Part shown: in pieces, positions 48,394 through 58,192 of the stretch
Numbering within the stretch: the stretch's first letter is position 1
How the letters are laid out: each line of letters opens with the position of its first letter
DNA from: Candidatus Parvarchaeota archaeon
GTDB taxonomy: Archaea > Nanobdellota > Nanobdellia > WJKC01
Direction: 5' to 3'
Assembly: GCA_030615175.1 (NCBI GenBank)
Contig: JAUWZX010000002.1
Location: 62,001 to 126,000, forward strand
DNA length: 64,000 bases
Notes under the pieces: generated by a model
What the model was told of the DNA's origin: nothing
The model's input: only the letters and a program-made list of their open reading frames with translations
The model's database searches: none
Translations under genes and position numbers: made by a program

Positions 48394-48714
48394 ATGTCAA
48401 AGATTATGTCAATGGCCAGGATTAAGTTATCAAGCACTGATTCTGAAGCACTCCTAAGTATCTGCAACCAGATTAAGGATATTGCTGAGAAAGCAGGAGT
48501 TGACATGAGAGGCCCGATTCCACTGCCAACTAAAAAATTAAGAGTGCCTACAAGGAGAAGCCCCTGCGGTCAAGGACGCGAAACTTTCGAGACTTGGGAG
48601 ATGCGTATTCACAAGCGAATAATTGACTTAGGAGTTGACGAGCGCGCACTAAGACTCATCATGAGAATACAGATTCCTAAAAGCATTAACATGGAAATGG
48701 AAATAACTGAATGA
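48394..48714 (+). CDS. rps10: 30S ribosomal protein S10
   Basis: RIKLSSTDSEALLSICNQIKDIAEKAGVDMRGPIPLPTKKLRVPTRRSPCGQG. Confidence 0.97.
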   Translation: MSKIMSMARIKLSSTDSEALLSICNQIKDIAEKAGVDMRGPIPLPTKKLRVPTRRSPCGQGRETFETWEMRIHKRIIDLGVDERALRLIMRIQIPKSINMEMEITE

Positions 48715-48786
48715 AAACCAATAAATTCTTTTGGTAAAGCTTTTCTTAGGAAGAAAAGGTTTATGGAAATGGAAATATCAGAATAA

Positions 48787-49722
48787 TTAAATAGTTAGAA
48801 GGGGTATTGAAGCAAAGTATAATAATATGAAGAGAACTCCTGTTTTTTTATCAATCTTCTTCCTCCAAGCAATTAAAGCAGTGACTGCCAGTGTAACCAT
48901 TATTAAGTATAAGCCAATCCATCTTACCGCGCCGCCAGATAAGATGTTCGCTGCAAGAACAGGGCCAGCACCCAAAGAAAGAGTTAAGTCAACCATGTTA
49001 CTGCCGAAAATGTCGCCAAGCAATAATTCATACTCCTTACGCCTTACAGCTGACACGCCAACAACTAATTCAGGCAGTGAAGTACTGATGCCTATTGCGA
49101 GAAAACTAATAATGAATTCAGGCAATCCAAAGCTTTCAGAAATAATGATGACTGTATCAACAAGAGCGTAAGAACCAATAATAACGCCTGAAAGACTTAA
49201 AGCGAGTACTGCACAATATTTTAACTTTCTTGCCTTGTAAACCCGCTCCCCAATTCCAACAGGGAAGTAACCCTTCCTAATGTAATTGCGCAGTATTATT
49301 ACTAAAATAATGTAGCAAATCATTAATAACAAGCCGTCTAACTGGCTAATAACCCCTTTAATTATTATTGAAACTCCAAGAATGGCTGATAATGCTGCAC
49401 CACACCCAAGCACGAGAACGTCATCTCTTTTAGTTTTTACTAAACCCCCAGTTAAAACGCACAACCCGAGGATAAGGGTTATCTGCGAGATTGAAGAGCC
49501 AATAGCGTTACCAACATTAATGTCGCCGTGCCCAAGCAATGACGAGATAATCGAGTTGCTTATTTCAGGAATTGAAGTGCCAATTCCGACGACTAGCATG
49601 CCAATTAATAAAGGCGATATCTTAAAGATTTTGGCAAGAGCAGAAGAAGAACTAACAACTTTAGGACTGCAGTAAATAAGCAGGAAAACGCCAAATAATA
49701 ATGAAAATAATTCAATCATCAT
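48787..49722 (-). CDS. Sodium/calcium exchanger family protein
   Basis: GIGTSIPEISNSIISSLLGHGDINVGNAIGSSISQI and SFLAIGISTSLPELVVG...LLLGDIFGSNMVDL inverted repeats. Confidence 0.93.
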   Translation of the reverse strand: MMIELFSLLFGVFLLIYCSPKVVSSSSALAKIFKISPLLIGMLVVGIGTSIPEISNSIISSLLGHGDINVGNAIGSSISQITLILGLCVLTGGLVKTKRDDVLVLGCGAALSAILGVSIIIKGVISQLDGLLLMICYIILVIILRNYIRKGYFPVGIGERVYKARKLKYCAVLALSLSGVIIGSYALVDTVIIISESFGLPEFIISFLAIGISTSLPELVVGVSAVRRKEYELLLGDIFGSNMVDLTLSLGAGPVLAANILSGGAVRWIGLYLIMVTLAVTALIAWRKKIDKKTGVLFILLYFASIPLLTI

Positions 49723-49793
49723 GTCTTATGTTGTGCGTAATGCATTATGCATATAAAAAAATTTATAAATGCATTTGCATAAATAAAGAGTTC

Positions 49794-50012
49794 ATGAATG
49801 AGAAAGAATTTAAAAAAATATTGAATTTAATGGAGCAGTATCAGGGTGAGAATTACGCTGAACTGCATAATCAACCATTAATTGAATTGCCTAAATATAC
49901 TGCTGGAACGAGAATGCCTGGCGCTGGCAAGACAGGCAATTACCCTAACAGCGACTTTGACACTGAATTCATAGGTGAATACATTGCTGACGAGCACTGT
50001 GATAATGATTAA
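49794..50012 (+). CDS. Small hypothetical protein
   Basis: MNEKEFKKILNLMEQYQGENYAELHN...PGAGKTGNYPNSDFDTEF. Confidence 0.5.
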   Translation: MNEKEFKKILNLMEQYQGENYAELHNQPLIELPKYTAGTRMPGAGKTGNYPNSDFDTEFIGEYIADEHCDND

Positions 50013-50605
50013 ATCTTTAATTTCTTCCTGCCGCGCGATTCAACTACTTTTAAGCGCTTAAGAACTTCTATTATTCCATAAGCATTCCTTATTATCCTCC
50101 AAGCCCGTTCAGCAATATCATAGTGCTTGCTGTTCAACGCTTCCTTTAACACATGCAAGTCAACTGCTTTCGCCTCCACCTTACTAGAAACCTCTGACAA
50201 GCCAAAGTCAATGAAGAATAATTCACTACCTCTCAGCATCATATTACTAGTTGTTAAATCACCATGAATCAAGCCCTTAGAATGCAATGCCTTAACGTAC
50301 AAGCCTATCTTCTTACAGACACTATTGAATTCTTCATTGCTTAAGTCAGAAATGACATCGCGCAGTACTTCACCATCAATGAAGTCCATGATGATTTTAT
50401 AATCATTAACTTCAAGCACTTTAGGAACCTTAATTAAATTATAAGCCTTCCTTAAAGCCTTGACCTCGCGCTTATTACGATACTTGCGCAAGCGTTCATC
50501 TAATCGTTTAATCCTGTAAGACTTCTTAATTCTATGCTTAATTAATTTACTGCCGTCACGATATAACTTGCTCTCAGCTCCGTGAGCAATTAACTCTAAC
50601 GCCAC
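50009..50605 (-). CDS. bud32: KEOPS kinase Bud32
   Basis: GLIHGDLTTSNMMLRG...LFFIDFGLSE. Confidence 0.95.
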   Translation of the reverse strand: MALELIAHGAESKLYRDGSKLIKHRIKKSYRIKRLDERLRKYRNKREVKALRKAYNLIKVPKVLEVNDYKIIMDFIDGEVLRDVISDLSNEEFNSVCKKIGLYVKALHSKGLIHGDLTTSNMMLRGSELFFIDFGLSEVSSKVEAKAVDLHVLKEALNSKHYDIAERAWRIIRNAYGIIEVLKRLKVVESRGRKKLKI

Positions 50606-51567
50606 AAAACCATCACCTCATCAGTCCTCTGACGCTGACTAATAAGATAATCACTCTTCTTGAACTTAACTCCAGCATCATGCATTAATAACCCTAACAC
50701 TGCAATCATTGCTCCATTATCAACACAATACTCCTTCTTAGGCACGAAGAATTCAGCACCCCTCTCCTTGCACATTACTTTGCACATCTCGCGCAAGCGC
50801 TTATTGCTTGCAACGCCTCCAGCGAGTAATAATTCATTCTTCTGGCAGTGAGCAAGCGCTCTTTCAGATACTTCCACCAGCATTGCAAAAACATGCTCCT
50901 GCATTGAGTAGCAAAGGTCCTTAAGTTCATGAGTTCTTAATTTGTTACGAAGATTAGTTAATATTCCAGTGAATGAAACATCCATTCCCTTAACACTGTA
51001 AGGAAGTTCAACGTATCCTCCTTTTTCTGCTAATTTTTCAATAACTGGTCCGCCAGGGAATGGTATGCCTGAGTAACGCGCGAATGAGTCAATAAAATTC
51101 CCAGCCCCCATGTCAAGAGTTTCAGCAAAAACCCTATAATAACCTCCCTGGTAAGCAATTATTTGAGTGTTAGCGCCTGAAACGTAAAGAGTGACTGGGT
51201 CAATGCAGCCAGTAATCTTCCTCCCAATCTCTACATGCGCTATGCAGTGATTAACAGGTATTAAAGGTTTATTCAAAGTCTTTGAAAGCGTTCTAGCCAC
51301 TACTGCACCAACTCCTAGTGTATGCCCAATGCCTGGAGCATTAGAGAAAGCAATTAAGTCCAAGTCCTTATGAGATAAGCCTGCCTTGCTTAAGGATTCA
51401 TTAATTACGTCAGTGCATACTCTTGCATGATGCTCTGAAGCCTCTCTTGGATGAATACCTCCCTTCTTAGGTTTGTAGGAATCCATGACGTTTGAGAGTA
51501 TTTTTTCACGCGTTGCCACGCTAACCCCAAAGGTGTGGGCTGTTGATTCTATTCCAAGGCAAATCAT
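50596..51567 (-). CDS. kae1: KEOPS N6-threonylcarbamoyltransferase Kae1
   Basis: CLGIESTAHTFGVSV, PVNHCIAHVEIG, LAGGVASNKRLREM. Confidence 0.97.
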   Translation of the reverse strand: MICLGIESTAHTFGVSVATREKILSNVMDSYKPKKGGIHPREASEHHARVCTDVINESLSKAGLSHKDLDLIAFSNAPGIGHTLGVGAVVARTLSKTLNKPLIPVNHCIAHVEIGRKITGCIDPVTLYVSGANTQIIAYQGGYYRVFAETLDMGAGNFIDSFARYSGIPFPGGPVIEKLAEKGGYVELPYSVKGMDVSFTGILTNLRNKLRTHELKDLCYSMQEHVFAMLVEVSERALAHCQKNELLLAGGVASNKRLREMCKVMCKERGAEFFVPKKEYCVDNGAMIAVLGLLMHDAGVKFKKSDYLISQRQRTDEVMVLWR

Positions 51568-51724
51568 TAAACTGAAAAAGAAAGGTTAAGTTTATAAATT
51601 TATTATAATACTTATTGTTAGTAATGACAATCACATTGCATGAAAATTGGATTAAACATTATAATAAAGTGCTTGACAATACATGTAAATCAAATTTTCT
51701 ATTTAAGACAAAAATTGATGACTA

Positions 51725-51934
51725 TCATTCTTTGATTTCAACGTAGCCGCACGCGCCGCAAGTAACCCTGTCCTTATGCTCTGCCAAGAATGTGCCTGGA
51801 CCACATCTAGGGCAGTACTTACGCCTCTTCAATGAACCGTCAGAGACCTCGTACTTCTCCCACTTCTTACTTGGCTTCTTGTTCTTTCTTTCCTTCTTTC
51901 CCTTCTTCTTTGACTCCTTCCTCTTCTTTCCCAC
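51725..51934 (-). CDS. rps27ae: 30S ribosomal protein S27ae with lysine-rich N-terminal extension
   Basis: [30 protein letters not shown]. Confidence 0.93.
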   Translation of the reverse strand: MGKKRKESKKKGKKERKNKKPSKKWEKYEVSDGSLKRRKYCPRCGPGTFLAEHKDRVTCGACGYVEIKE

Positions 51935-52325
51935 TCACTTCAACCTCCTTCTTCTCTTCCTTCTTCTCTTCTTGCTTCTCTTCTTGTTTCTCTTCTTGTT
52001 TCTCTTCCTTCTTCTCTTCTTGCTTCTCTTCTTGCTTCTCTTCTGCTATTAAGCCGTTGCGTTTTAATAAGTACTCAGGCTCGTACTCAAGCATTTCATC
52101 CTTAGTCTTGTAAACCCTTGCGTAACCAATAGTCCTGCCAATACCAAATAAGGTTTCGAACTTATCAATGACAACATGGCTTGACATTCCGCCAGTTGTT
52201 AAAGCAATCTTGCTCCTAACAGCACTTAACTTAGGAGTCGGTTCGCCCTCATGAATAACCTCAAACCTTAATTCAATTCTATTAAATAATTTATTCTCCT
52301 CTTCTAAAAGAATCTTTAACTCCAT
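51867..52325 (-). CDS. rps24e: 30S ribosomal protein S24e with long EEKQ-repeat tail
   Basis: [42 protein letters not shown]; (E)EKQEEK repeats. Confidence 0.92.
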   Translation of the reverse strand: MELKILLEEENKLFNRIELRFEVIHEGEPTPKLSAVRSKIALTTGGMSSHVVIDKFETLFGIGRTIGYARVYKTKDEMLEYEPEYLLKRNGLIAEEKQEEKQEEKKEEKQEEKQEEKQEEKKEEKKEVEVSGKEEEGVKEEGKEGKKEQEAK

Positions 52326-52328
52326 ACC

Positions 52329-52511
52329 TTACTTCACCTTTAACGCGTACTTACCTTCAGTTAAACTCATCTCCTTAGCAATCTCTGAATTCTTAGCATC
52401 AAGGATTATGACAAACCCCTTCCACTTAGTGCTTAACTTACTAGTCTTACATATCGGGCACTGCTTGCCAGTAACAATCCTCTTGCATTTCAAACAAGCC
52501 TTCTCAATCAT
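52329..52511 (-). CDS. spt4: Transcription elongation factor Spt4 (RpoE'')
   Basis: KACLKCKRIVTGKQCPICKTSKLSTKWKGFVIILDAKNSEIA. Confidence 0.93.
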   Translation of the reverse strand: MIEKACLKCKRIVTGKQCPICKTSKLSTKWKGFVIILDAKNSEIAKEMSLTEGKYALKVK

Positions 52512-53104
52512 TTCTTCTTCTCACCATCCTTTTCAGGTTTCTTGGAAACCTTTTTGACATTGGCGTGCTCCTCTTCAAGCCATTTAAGGGTTCCAAGCCC
52601 TGGCTGCCTCATTGTTAAACCAATCTTAGCGGTCTGAAGGGTTTTAAGGTTTGCTGCAATAACCCTTGCCCTAATCTTATCACCAATCTTTAATGCTCTC
52701 TTAGTGCTGCGGCCGAGAAGAGTTTTAGACTTTGAATAAGTAACATAATCATCCATTACCTGGCTTTGATGAATTAATCCTTCAATAGGTCCGGTCTTTG
52801 CAAAAGCCCCGAACTCAGCTATCTCAGTTATCGTTCCCTCAACAACTTCATGAATCTCAGGAGCATACGAAAGCATTTCAAAATCACAACCATAATAAAT
52901 CGCGCCATCGCCAGGAATTATAACTCCATCACCAACATTCTTAATATCAACAAGACACAATAACAACTCCTGACTCTGAGTTAAGTAACCTTCATAACTT
53001 TCCTGAATTGATTTAATAATACTCTTCTTAACGTCTGAGCCGAAATAATTAGGAGGAACCCTAATCCTACTGCTCATGGACAATACCTTATACATTTCAG
53101 CCAA
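52508..53104 (-). CDS. rpoE1: DNA-directed RNA polymerase subunit E' (Rpb7-like)
   Basis: MYKVLSMSSRIRVPPNYFG...GDGAIYYGCDFEMLSY...S1 domain. Confidence 0.94.
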   Translation of the reverse strand: MAEMYKVLSMSSRIRVPPNYFGSDVKKSIIKSIQESYEGYLTQSQELLLCLVDIKNVGDGVIIPGDGAIYYGCDFEMLSYAPEIHEVVEGTITEIAEFGAFAKTGPIEGLIHQSQVMDDYVTYSKSKTLLGRSTKRALKIGDKIRARVIAANLKTLQTAKIGLTMRQPGLGTLKWLEEEHANVKKVSKKPEKDGEKKK

Positions 53105-53462
53105 TCACCTTCAAGTATTTTCTCTGCCTCATTATAATGACACGCAGTGATGCATTTAAAAGTTTTTTCTTAAGCACCCTGTCCTGCGTGAATACCAAAC
53201 ACTTATGCTTTTGAGCATACTCTAATATTTCATCATCCACAGTCTTAACCCTTAAAAGCGTTTCTATAATTCTTAAGCCTTTCTGTAATCCTAAATCAAT
53301 TACTGACTTCCAGACGCGCGGCTTCTTCTTCTTCAACTCCTCAACGCACTCGCTTAAAGTAATTACTTCTGCCTTAGGAATTAACACCCTAATCCTTGAA
53401 TAAATATCAAGCTTGAATTGAAATGGGATTAGTAACGCATTAGTGTCTAACAATACCTTCAT
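53097..53462 (-). CDS. PIN-domain protein (Fcf1/Utp24-like)
   Basis: MKVLLDTNALLIPFQFKLDIY...CLVFTQDRVLKK. Confidence 0.85.
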   Translation of the reverse strand: MKVLLDTNALLIPFQFKLDIYSRIRVLIPKAEVITLSECVEELKKKKPRVWKSVIDLGLQKGLRIIETLLRVKTVDDEILEYAQKHKCLVFTQDRVLKKKLLNASLRVIIMRQRKYLKVIG

Positions 53463-54382
53463 TAAATCACTCCATGTATTAGAGGAACTACCTGCTTCTT
53501 CCTGCTCATGACCCCTGGAAGGAATAATTCATTATTTTCTGACTTCTTCTTAAATGCCTTGTTAATTAATTCAGCATCGCCAATGAACCATAATTTAGTT
53601 GCTTCCTCAATAATGTTAGTCACCATTAAAATTATTAGTCTCTGCCCCCTTGACGCTCCAACTGCACTTAACTCTTTAAGGATTTCAACCTTTCTAGCAA
53701 CCGCTTCCTCGTAATGTACTACCTCTATCTGTCCAATCCCATACTTGTATCCATTCTTCTCTAAGTCCTTGAAGTCACTCATTATTAATTCATTAGCATT
53801 CCTGCCCTTAATGCTTGACTTAGCCTTCTTCACTTCCATACCAAATGACTCAACGTCTAATCCTGCAATCTTGTTTAACTTCTCTGCTATTAGCTTGTCT
53901 TTCTCAGTTGTTGTCGGCGACTTGAAGATAACAGTATCTGACAGTATTGCTGCCAATAATATTGAAGCCATGCTCTTGCTTAACTTCACTTTATGATAGA
54001 AGTAGAAGTCAGCGATTATTGTTGCTGTTGAGCCTATTGGCTCTGCATGAAACATTATTGGCGCACTTGTCTGAATGTCACCAATCTTATGATGGTCAAT
54101 TATCTCGAATATCCGTGCTTTCTCAGTTCCCCTAACTACTTGACCCATCTCATTATGGTCAACGAGTATTATTTTTCTGCCTGAAGTGTCAGTCATTAAT
54201 TCTGGAACAGGGATTTTAAAGCGCTCTAACACATACTTTGTCTCAGAATTAATTTCTCCAGCTCTCACAGGAATGTATTCGTCCTCACTTTCAATCTTGT
54301 TCTTAAAGTTAGCATAAGCTATTGCAGCCACTATTGAATCAGTGTCAGGGTTCTTATGCCCAATAACGTAAATATTTTCCAT
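53462..54382 (-). CDS. ppaC: Manganese-dependent inorganic pyrophosphatase (DHH)
   Basis: YVIGHKNPDTDSIVAAIAY, LVDHNE, IIDHHKIGDIQT. Confidence 0.95.
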   Translation of the reverse strand: MENIYVIGHKNPDTDSIVAAIAYANFKNKIESEDEYIPVRAGEINSETKYVLERFKIPVPELMTDTSGRKIILVDHNEMGQVVRGTEKARIFEIIDHHKIGDIQTSAPIMFHAEPIGSTATIIADFYFYHKVKLSKSMASILLAAILSDTVIFKSPTTTEKDKLIAEKLNKIAGLDVESFGMEVKKAKSSIKGRNANELIMSDFKDLEKNGYKYGIGQIEVVHYEEAVARKVEILKELSAVGASRGQRLIILMVTNIIEEATKLWFIGDAELINKAFKKKSENNELFLPGVMSRKKQVVPLIHGVI

Positions 54383-54464
54383 TACTATTGAAAGAATAAG
54401 GGATTATTTTTTAAATTTTACTAAGGCAAATTTTATAAAGAGATAATTATTTTTCAGTATTCTA

Positions 54465-54995
54465 ATGGCAAAATTAAGGAAAGCATGCTGTTACAGGAAG
54501 CCGAAGCGCGCTTACACTAGGGTATCAAAGTATAAGAGACAGTCATTTGTTAAAGGAGTTCCTGGCATAAAAATAGTGAAGTTCGAGATGGGCAAGACTA
54601 ATGGAAAATTCAGCCATGAAATAGAACTAATATCAAAGGATCATATTCAAATAAGGCACAATGCATTGGAGAGTGCTAGACTAGCCGCTAACAGGTACTT
54701 AGAGAAGAATCTTGGCAAAGACAATTACCATTTCAAGATTAAAGTATACCCTCACCAAGTAATAAGGCATAACCCCAGGGCCAACTTCGCGGGCGCTGAC
54801 AGGTTCCAGGACGGGATGAAGCATGCGTTCGGCAAGGCTTTAGGCAGGGCAGCGATAGTCAAGGAAAAGCAGGGAATCCTAACTGCAAGGGTTGATGAAG
54901 CAAATATTAATACTGCAAAAACTGCTTTGAAAAGGGCAGGGGATAAACTTCCATGCAAGTACCGATTAATGATTAAAGTATTGAAAAGCTTATAA
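54465..54995 (+). CDS. rpl10e: 50S ribosomal protein L10e/L16
   Basis: MAKLRKACCYRKPKRAYTRVSKYKRQSFVKGVPGIKIVKFEMG. Confidence 0.97.
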   Translation: MAKLRKACCYRKPKRAYTRVSKYKRQSFVKGVPGIKIVKFEMGKTNGKFSHEIELISKDHIQIRHNALESARLAANRYLEKNLGKDNYHFKIKVYPHQVIRHNPRANFAGADRFQDGMKHAFGKALGRAAIVKEKQGILTARVDEANINTAKTALKRAGDKLPCKYRLMIKVLKSL

Positions 54996-55022
54996 AATCT
55001 CGAGTAATTATTCTTCTTATTA

Positions 55023-57506
55023 ATGGTTAAAATTATTGCATGGTTTGAGGAATTAAACAAGAATAGTGTTGACATAGCAGGCGGCAAGGGAGCTAACTTA
55101 GGTGAAATGCAAAAGGCAGGATTCCCAATACCTCCCGGCTTTGTAGTGACAGCCCAGGCGTACAAGGAATTTCTTGACAGGACAGGGATTTACAAAGAGA
55201 TTGAAGAATTACTAAATAAACTTGACGTTAATGATACTAAATCATTGCAGAAAACTGCAAAAGAAATTCAAACAATAATTAAGAGCGAGGTATTCCCAGA
55301 AGATTTTAAGAAACCAGTAATTGAAGCTTATAAGAACATACTCATTGGTAAGAAACACATTGAATTAAATAAGAAAGCATTGGAATTAATAAAGCCTTCA
55401 AGGCAGAAGGAACCTTATGTTGCTGTAAGGAGCAGTGCCACGGCAGAAGATCTTCCTGAAGCGAGTTTTGCAGGCCAGCAAGAATCATTCCTTAATGTTA
55501 AAGGAGAGGAAGCCTTGCTTGAGGCAGTTAAGAATTGCTGGGCAAGTCTTTTCACTGCAAGAGCGATTTACTACAGGGAAAAGAATAAATTCCCTCATGA
55601 AAAAGTATTAATAAGTGTTATAATCCAACGAATGGTTGACTCAGAGAAGAGTGGAGTAGCATTTTCAATACACCCAACAACAGGTGACAAGGATTTAATA
55701 ATCATTGAAGCTGGGTGGGGATTAGGAGAGTACATAGTTAAAGGCGTAATTAATCCAGACCATTATGAAGTCTCAAAAACTGACTGGACTATTAAAAAGA
55801 AATTAGTTAATAAGCAGAATAAAATGCTTATAAAAGACCCAATATCAGGCAAGAATACTGATGTAGAAGTGCCTGAAAGGAAGCAGGAAAAGCAGATATT
55901 AGATGATGAGCAAATAATCACTCTTGCTAAAGTAACTAAGAAAATTGAAAAACATTACGGTGTTGCGCAGGATGTTGAATGGGCAAGCAGTGATAACAGA
56001 TTATACATTGTCCAGTCAAGACCAGTAACTTTCTTCGGGAAAAAGGCAGAGGAAGGAGAGGAAGTGAAAGCGGCAGAAGGTGAAGTCTTACTAAAAGGAT
56101 TGCCAGCAAGTCCTGGAATCGCCTCAGGTCCTGTAAAAATGATTCATGACGCTTCAGAACTTGACAAAGTAATAGAAGGTTGTATTCTCGTAACTGAAAT
56201 GACTGCTCCTGACATGGTGCCTGCAATGGAGCGGGCAGCAGCAATAGTTACTGATAAAGGGGGTTTAACAAGTCATGCTGCAATCGTATCAAGAGAACTT
56301 GGAGTGCCATGCATTGTTGGCACGAGTAACGCGACCAAAATATTAAAGGATGATATGATAATAACTGTTGACGCTAATAAAGGCATTGTATTAAAGGCAG
56401 GTGAAAAGGCTTTAGAGGAGCAGGAGAAAAAAGAAGAAGTTAAGGAAATCAAGCAAGCAACGTTTTCCATGGACGCGCCAGTAACTGCTACGAAGGTTTA
56501 CATGAACTTGGGTATTCCTGAGAAAATCATTGATTATGCTAGACTACCAACTGATGGCATTGGATTAATGCGTATTGAATTCATAATTGCAAGCCACATT
56601 GGAGTCCACCCTAATAAGTTAATTGCTGACGGCAAGGCGGATGAGTACATTAATAAGTTAGCTGAAGGAGTTAAGAAAATTGCTGAAGTTATTAATCCTA
56701 AACCAGTAATTGTCAGGTTCAGTGACTTCAAGACTAATGAGTACAGGGACTTAGAGGGAGGGGAGGCTTATGAACCGCATGAAGATAACCCAATGATTGG
56801 GTGGAGGGGTTGCTCAAGGTATGTTAGCAAGGAGTTTGAGCAGGTGTTCAGGCTTGAATGCAAGGCAATAAAGAAAGTAAGGGATGATGGTTTAAGAAAT
56901 GTATGGGTAATGCTTCCATTCGTCAGGGTAATTGATGAAGTAAAGCAGGTTTTAAGAATCCTTAAGAGCGAGGGCTTGGCTAGGGGCAGGGACTTTAAGG
57001 TATGGTTAATGGCTGAAGTGCCGAGTATTATAATATTAGCCGACAAGTTCGCTGAATTATGCGATGGTTTCTCGATAGGCAGTAATGATTTAACACAGTT
57101 AATCCTCGGCGTTGACAGGGATTCAGAAAAGTTAGGGAAGATGGGTTACTTTGATGAACGCAACCATGCTGTGCTTGCATCAATAAGCAGGTTAATAAGG
57201 CTTGCTCATGATAAAGGCGTGACTGTCAGTATTTGCGGTCAAGCACCAAGCGTTTACCCTGAAGTCACTGAATTCCTTATTAGGCAGGGGATTGATTCAA
57301 TAAGTGTTAACCCTGACGTTGTATTAAAGACTAAACACTTAATTTCAAGCGTTGAGCGTAAAATATTATTAGAATCTGCAAGGCATGAAATTAGTCATGA
57401 ACCTGAAGAAAAAAAAATAACTGGATTAGAGAATAGTCCTAATCCAGAGCCAGAGAATTATAATGATATTCCTGAATACAAAGATAAAAAACCCTTCTGG
57501 CCTTGA
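55023..57506 (+). CDS. ppsA: Phosphoenolpyruvate synthase
   Basis: GGKGANLGEMQKAGFPIPPGFVVTA; TDKGGLTSHAAIVSRELGVPCIVG. Confidence 0.97.
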   Translation: MVKIIAWFEELNKNSVDIAGGKGANLGEMQKAGFPIPPGFVVTAQAYKEFLDRTGIYKEIEELLNKLDVNDTKSLQKTAKEIQTIIKSEVFPEDFKKPVIEAYKNILIGKKHIELNKKALELIKPSRQKEPYVAVRSSATAEDLPEASFAGQQESFLNVKGEEALLEAVKNCWASLFTARAIYYREKNKFPHEKVLISVIIQRMVDSEKSGVAFSIHPTTGDKDLIIIEAGWGLGEYIVKGVINPDHYEVSKTDWTIKKKLVNKQNKMLIKDPISGKNTDVEVPERKQEKQILDDEQIITLAKVTKKIEKHYGVAQDVEWASSDNRLYIVQSRPVTFFGKKAEEGEEVKAAEGEVLLKGLPASPGIASGPVKMIHDASELDKVIEGCILVTEMTAPDMVPAMERAAAIVTDKGGLTSHAAIVSRELGVPCIVGTSNATKILKDDMIITVDANKGIVLKAGEKALEEQEKKEEVKEIKQATFSMDAPVTATKVYMNLGIPEKIIDYARLPTDGIGLMRIEFIIASHIGVHPNKLIADGKADEYINKLAEGVKKIAEVINPKPVIVRFSDFKTNEYRDLEGGEAYEPHEDNPMIGWRGCSRYVSKEFEQVFRLECKAIKKVRDDGLRNVWVMLPFVRVIDEVKQVLRILKSEGLARGRDFKVWLMAEVPSIIILADKFAELCDGFSIGSNDLTQLILGVDRDSEKLGKMGYFDERNHAVLASISRLIRLAHDKGVTVSICGQAPSVYPEVTEFLIRQGIDSISVNPDVVLKTKHLISSVERKILLESARHEISHEPEEKKITGLENSPNPEPENYNDIPEYKDKKPFWP

Positions 57507-57511
57507 AAAAC

Positions 57512-58192
57512 TTAAATCAACAACTTCAAGTACTCATTAATGTCTTTAGTGCTTATCGCGCATCCAGCGAATTTTAAGCCCCAGAGCATTCCTGAAATTA
57601 AGTCCCTGCGGGCCTTGACGCCGCTGCAGGATTTAATGAAATCATCCATTAATCCCTTCTCGTAAGCAATGCTAACAAGGTCTGAACTCCTAATAACATT
57701 AATGCTTTTTGACAATTCCTTGAAGCGGTTAAGAGCCTGATTATCAATTTCAACCTTAGTATGCAATCTATTAGCAAGAGTATTCCTTAAACCATTAGGG
57801 TCATCAATTAACATGCCTGTAATTCTCTCATCAATTAAAAAATAATTAACTCCTGCCTTAACCGCGGCGCTGACAGCACTCATCTCTCCTTTGTGAACTA
57901 TCTTAACTGGCTTGCGCCAAGCAATGAACACTGAATTAGCTGCCTGAGTTAATGAATCAGCAAGTGGCACATCATAATCAATGTGGTCAAGCACTCCCTC
58001 ACATAATCTTTTAAGCAAGCGCATGCCTGAAAGCCTGAACCTATCAATTCTCAAGGCATGATTAATTGATTCATCAATAATGCCCTTAGTCACGTAAAAG
58101 TTAACCTTATCCTTTAATGAGTCAAGAATCCATAACAAGCAATTAGTTGATAAACTGATAAGGCTTGAAGTGTCAACAACCACGCCTTTCAC
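57512..58192 (-). CDS. PIN-like domain protein
   Basis: MKGVVVDTSSLISLSTNCLL...NYFLIDERITGML. Confidence 0.6.
   Translation of the reverse strand: MKGVVVDTSSLISLSTNCLLWILDSLKDKVNFYVTKGIIDESINHALRIDRFRLSGMRLLKRLCEGVLDHIDYDVPLADSLTQAANSVFIAWRKPVKIVHKGEMSAVSAAVKAGVNYFLIDERITGMLIDDPNGLRNTLANRLHTKVEIDNQALNRFKELSKSINVIRSSDLVSIAYEKGLMDDFIKSCSGVKARRDLISGMLWGLKFAGCAISTKDINEYLKLLI

Noticed and set aside
51792-52113. Phe/Ser-rich ORFs on + strand over S24e/S27ae
   Set aside because: Antisense reading of the EEKQ polypurine repeat; not a real gene
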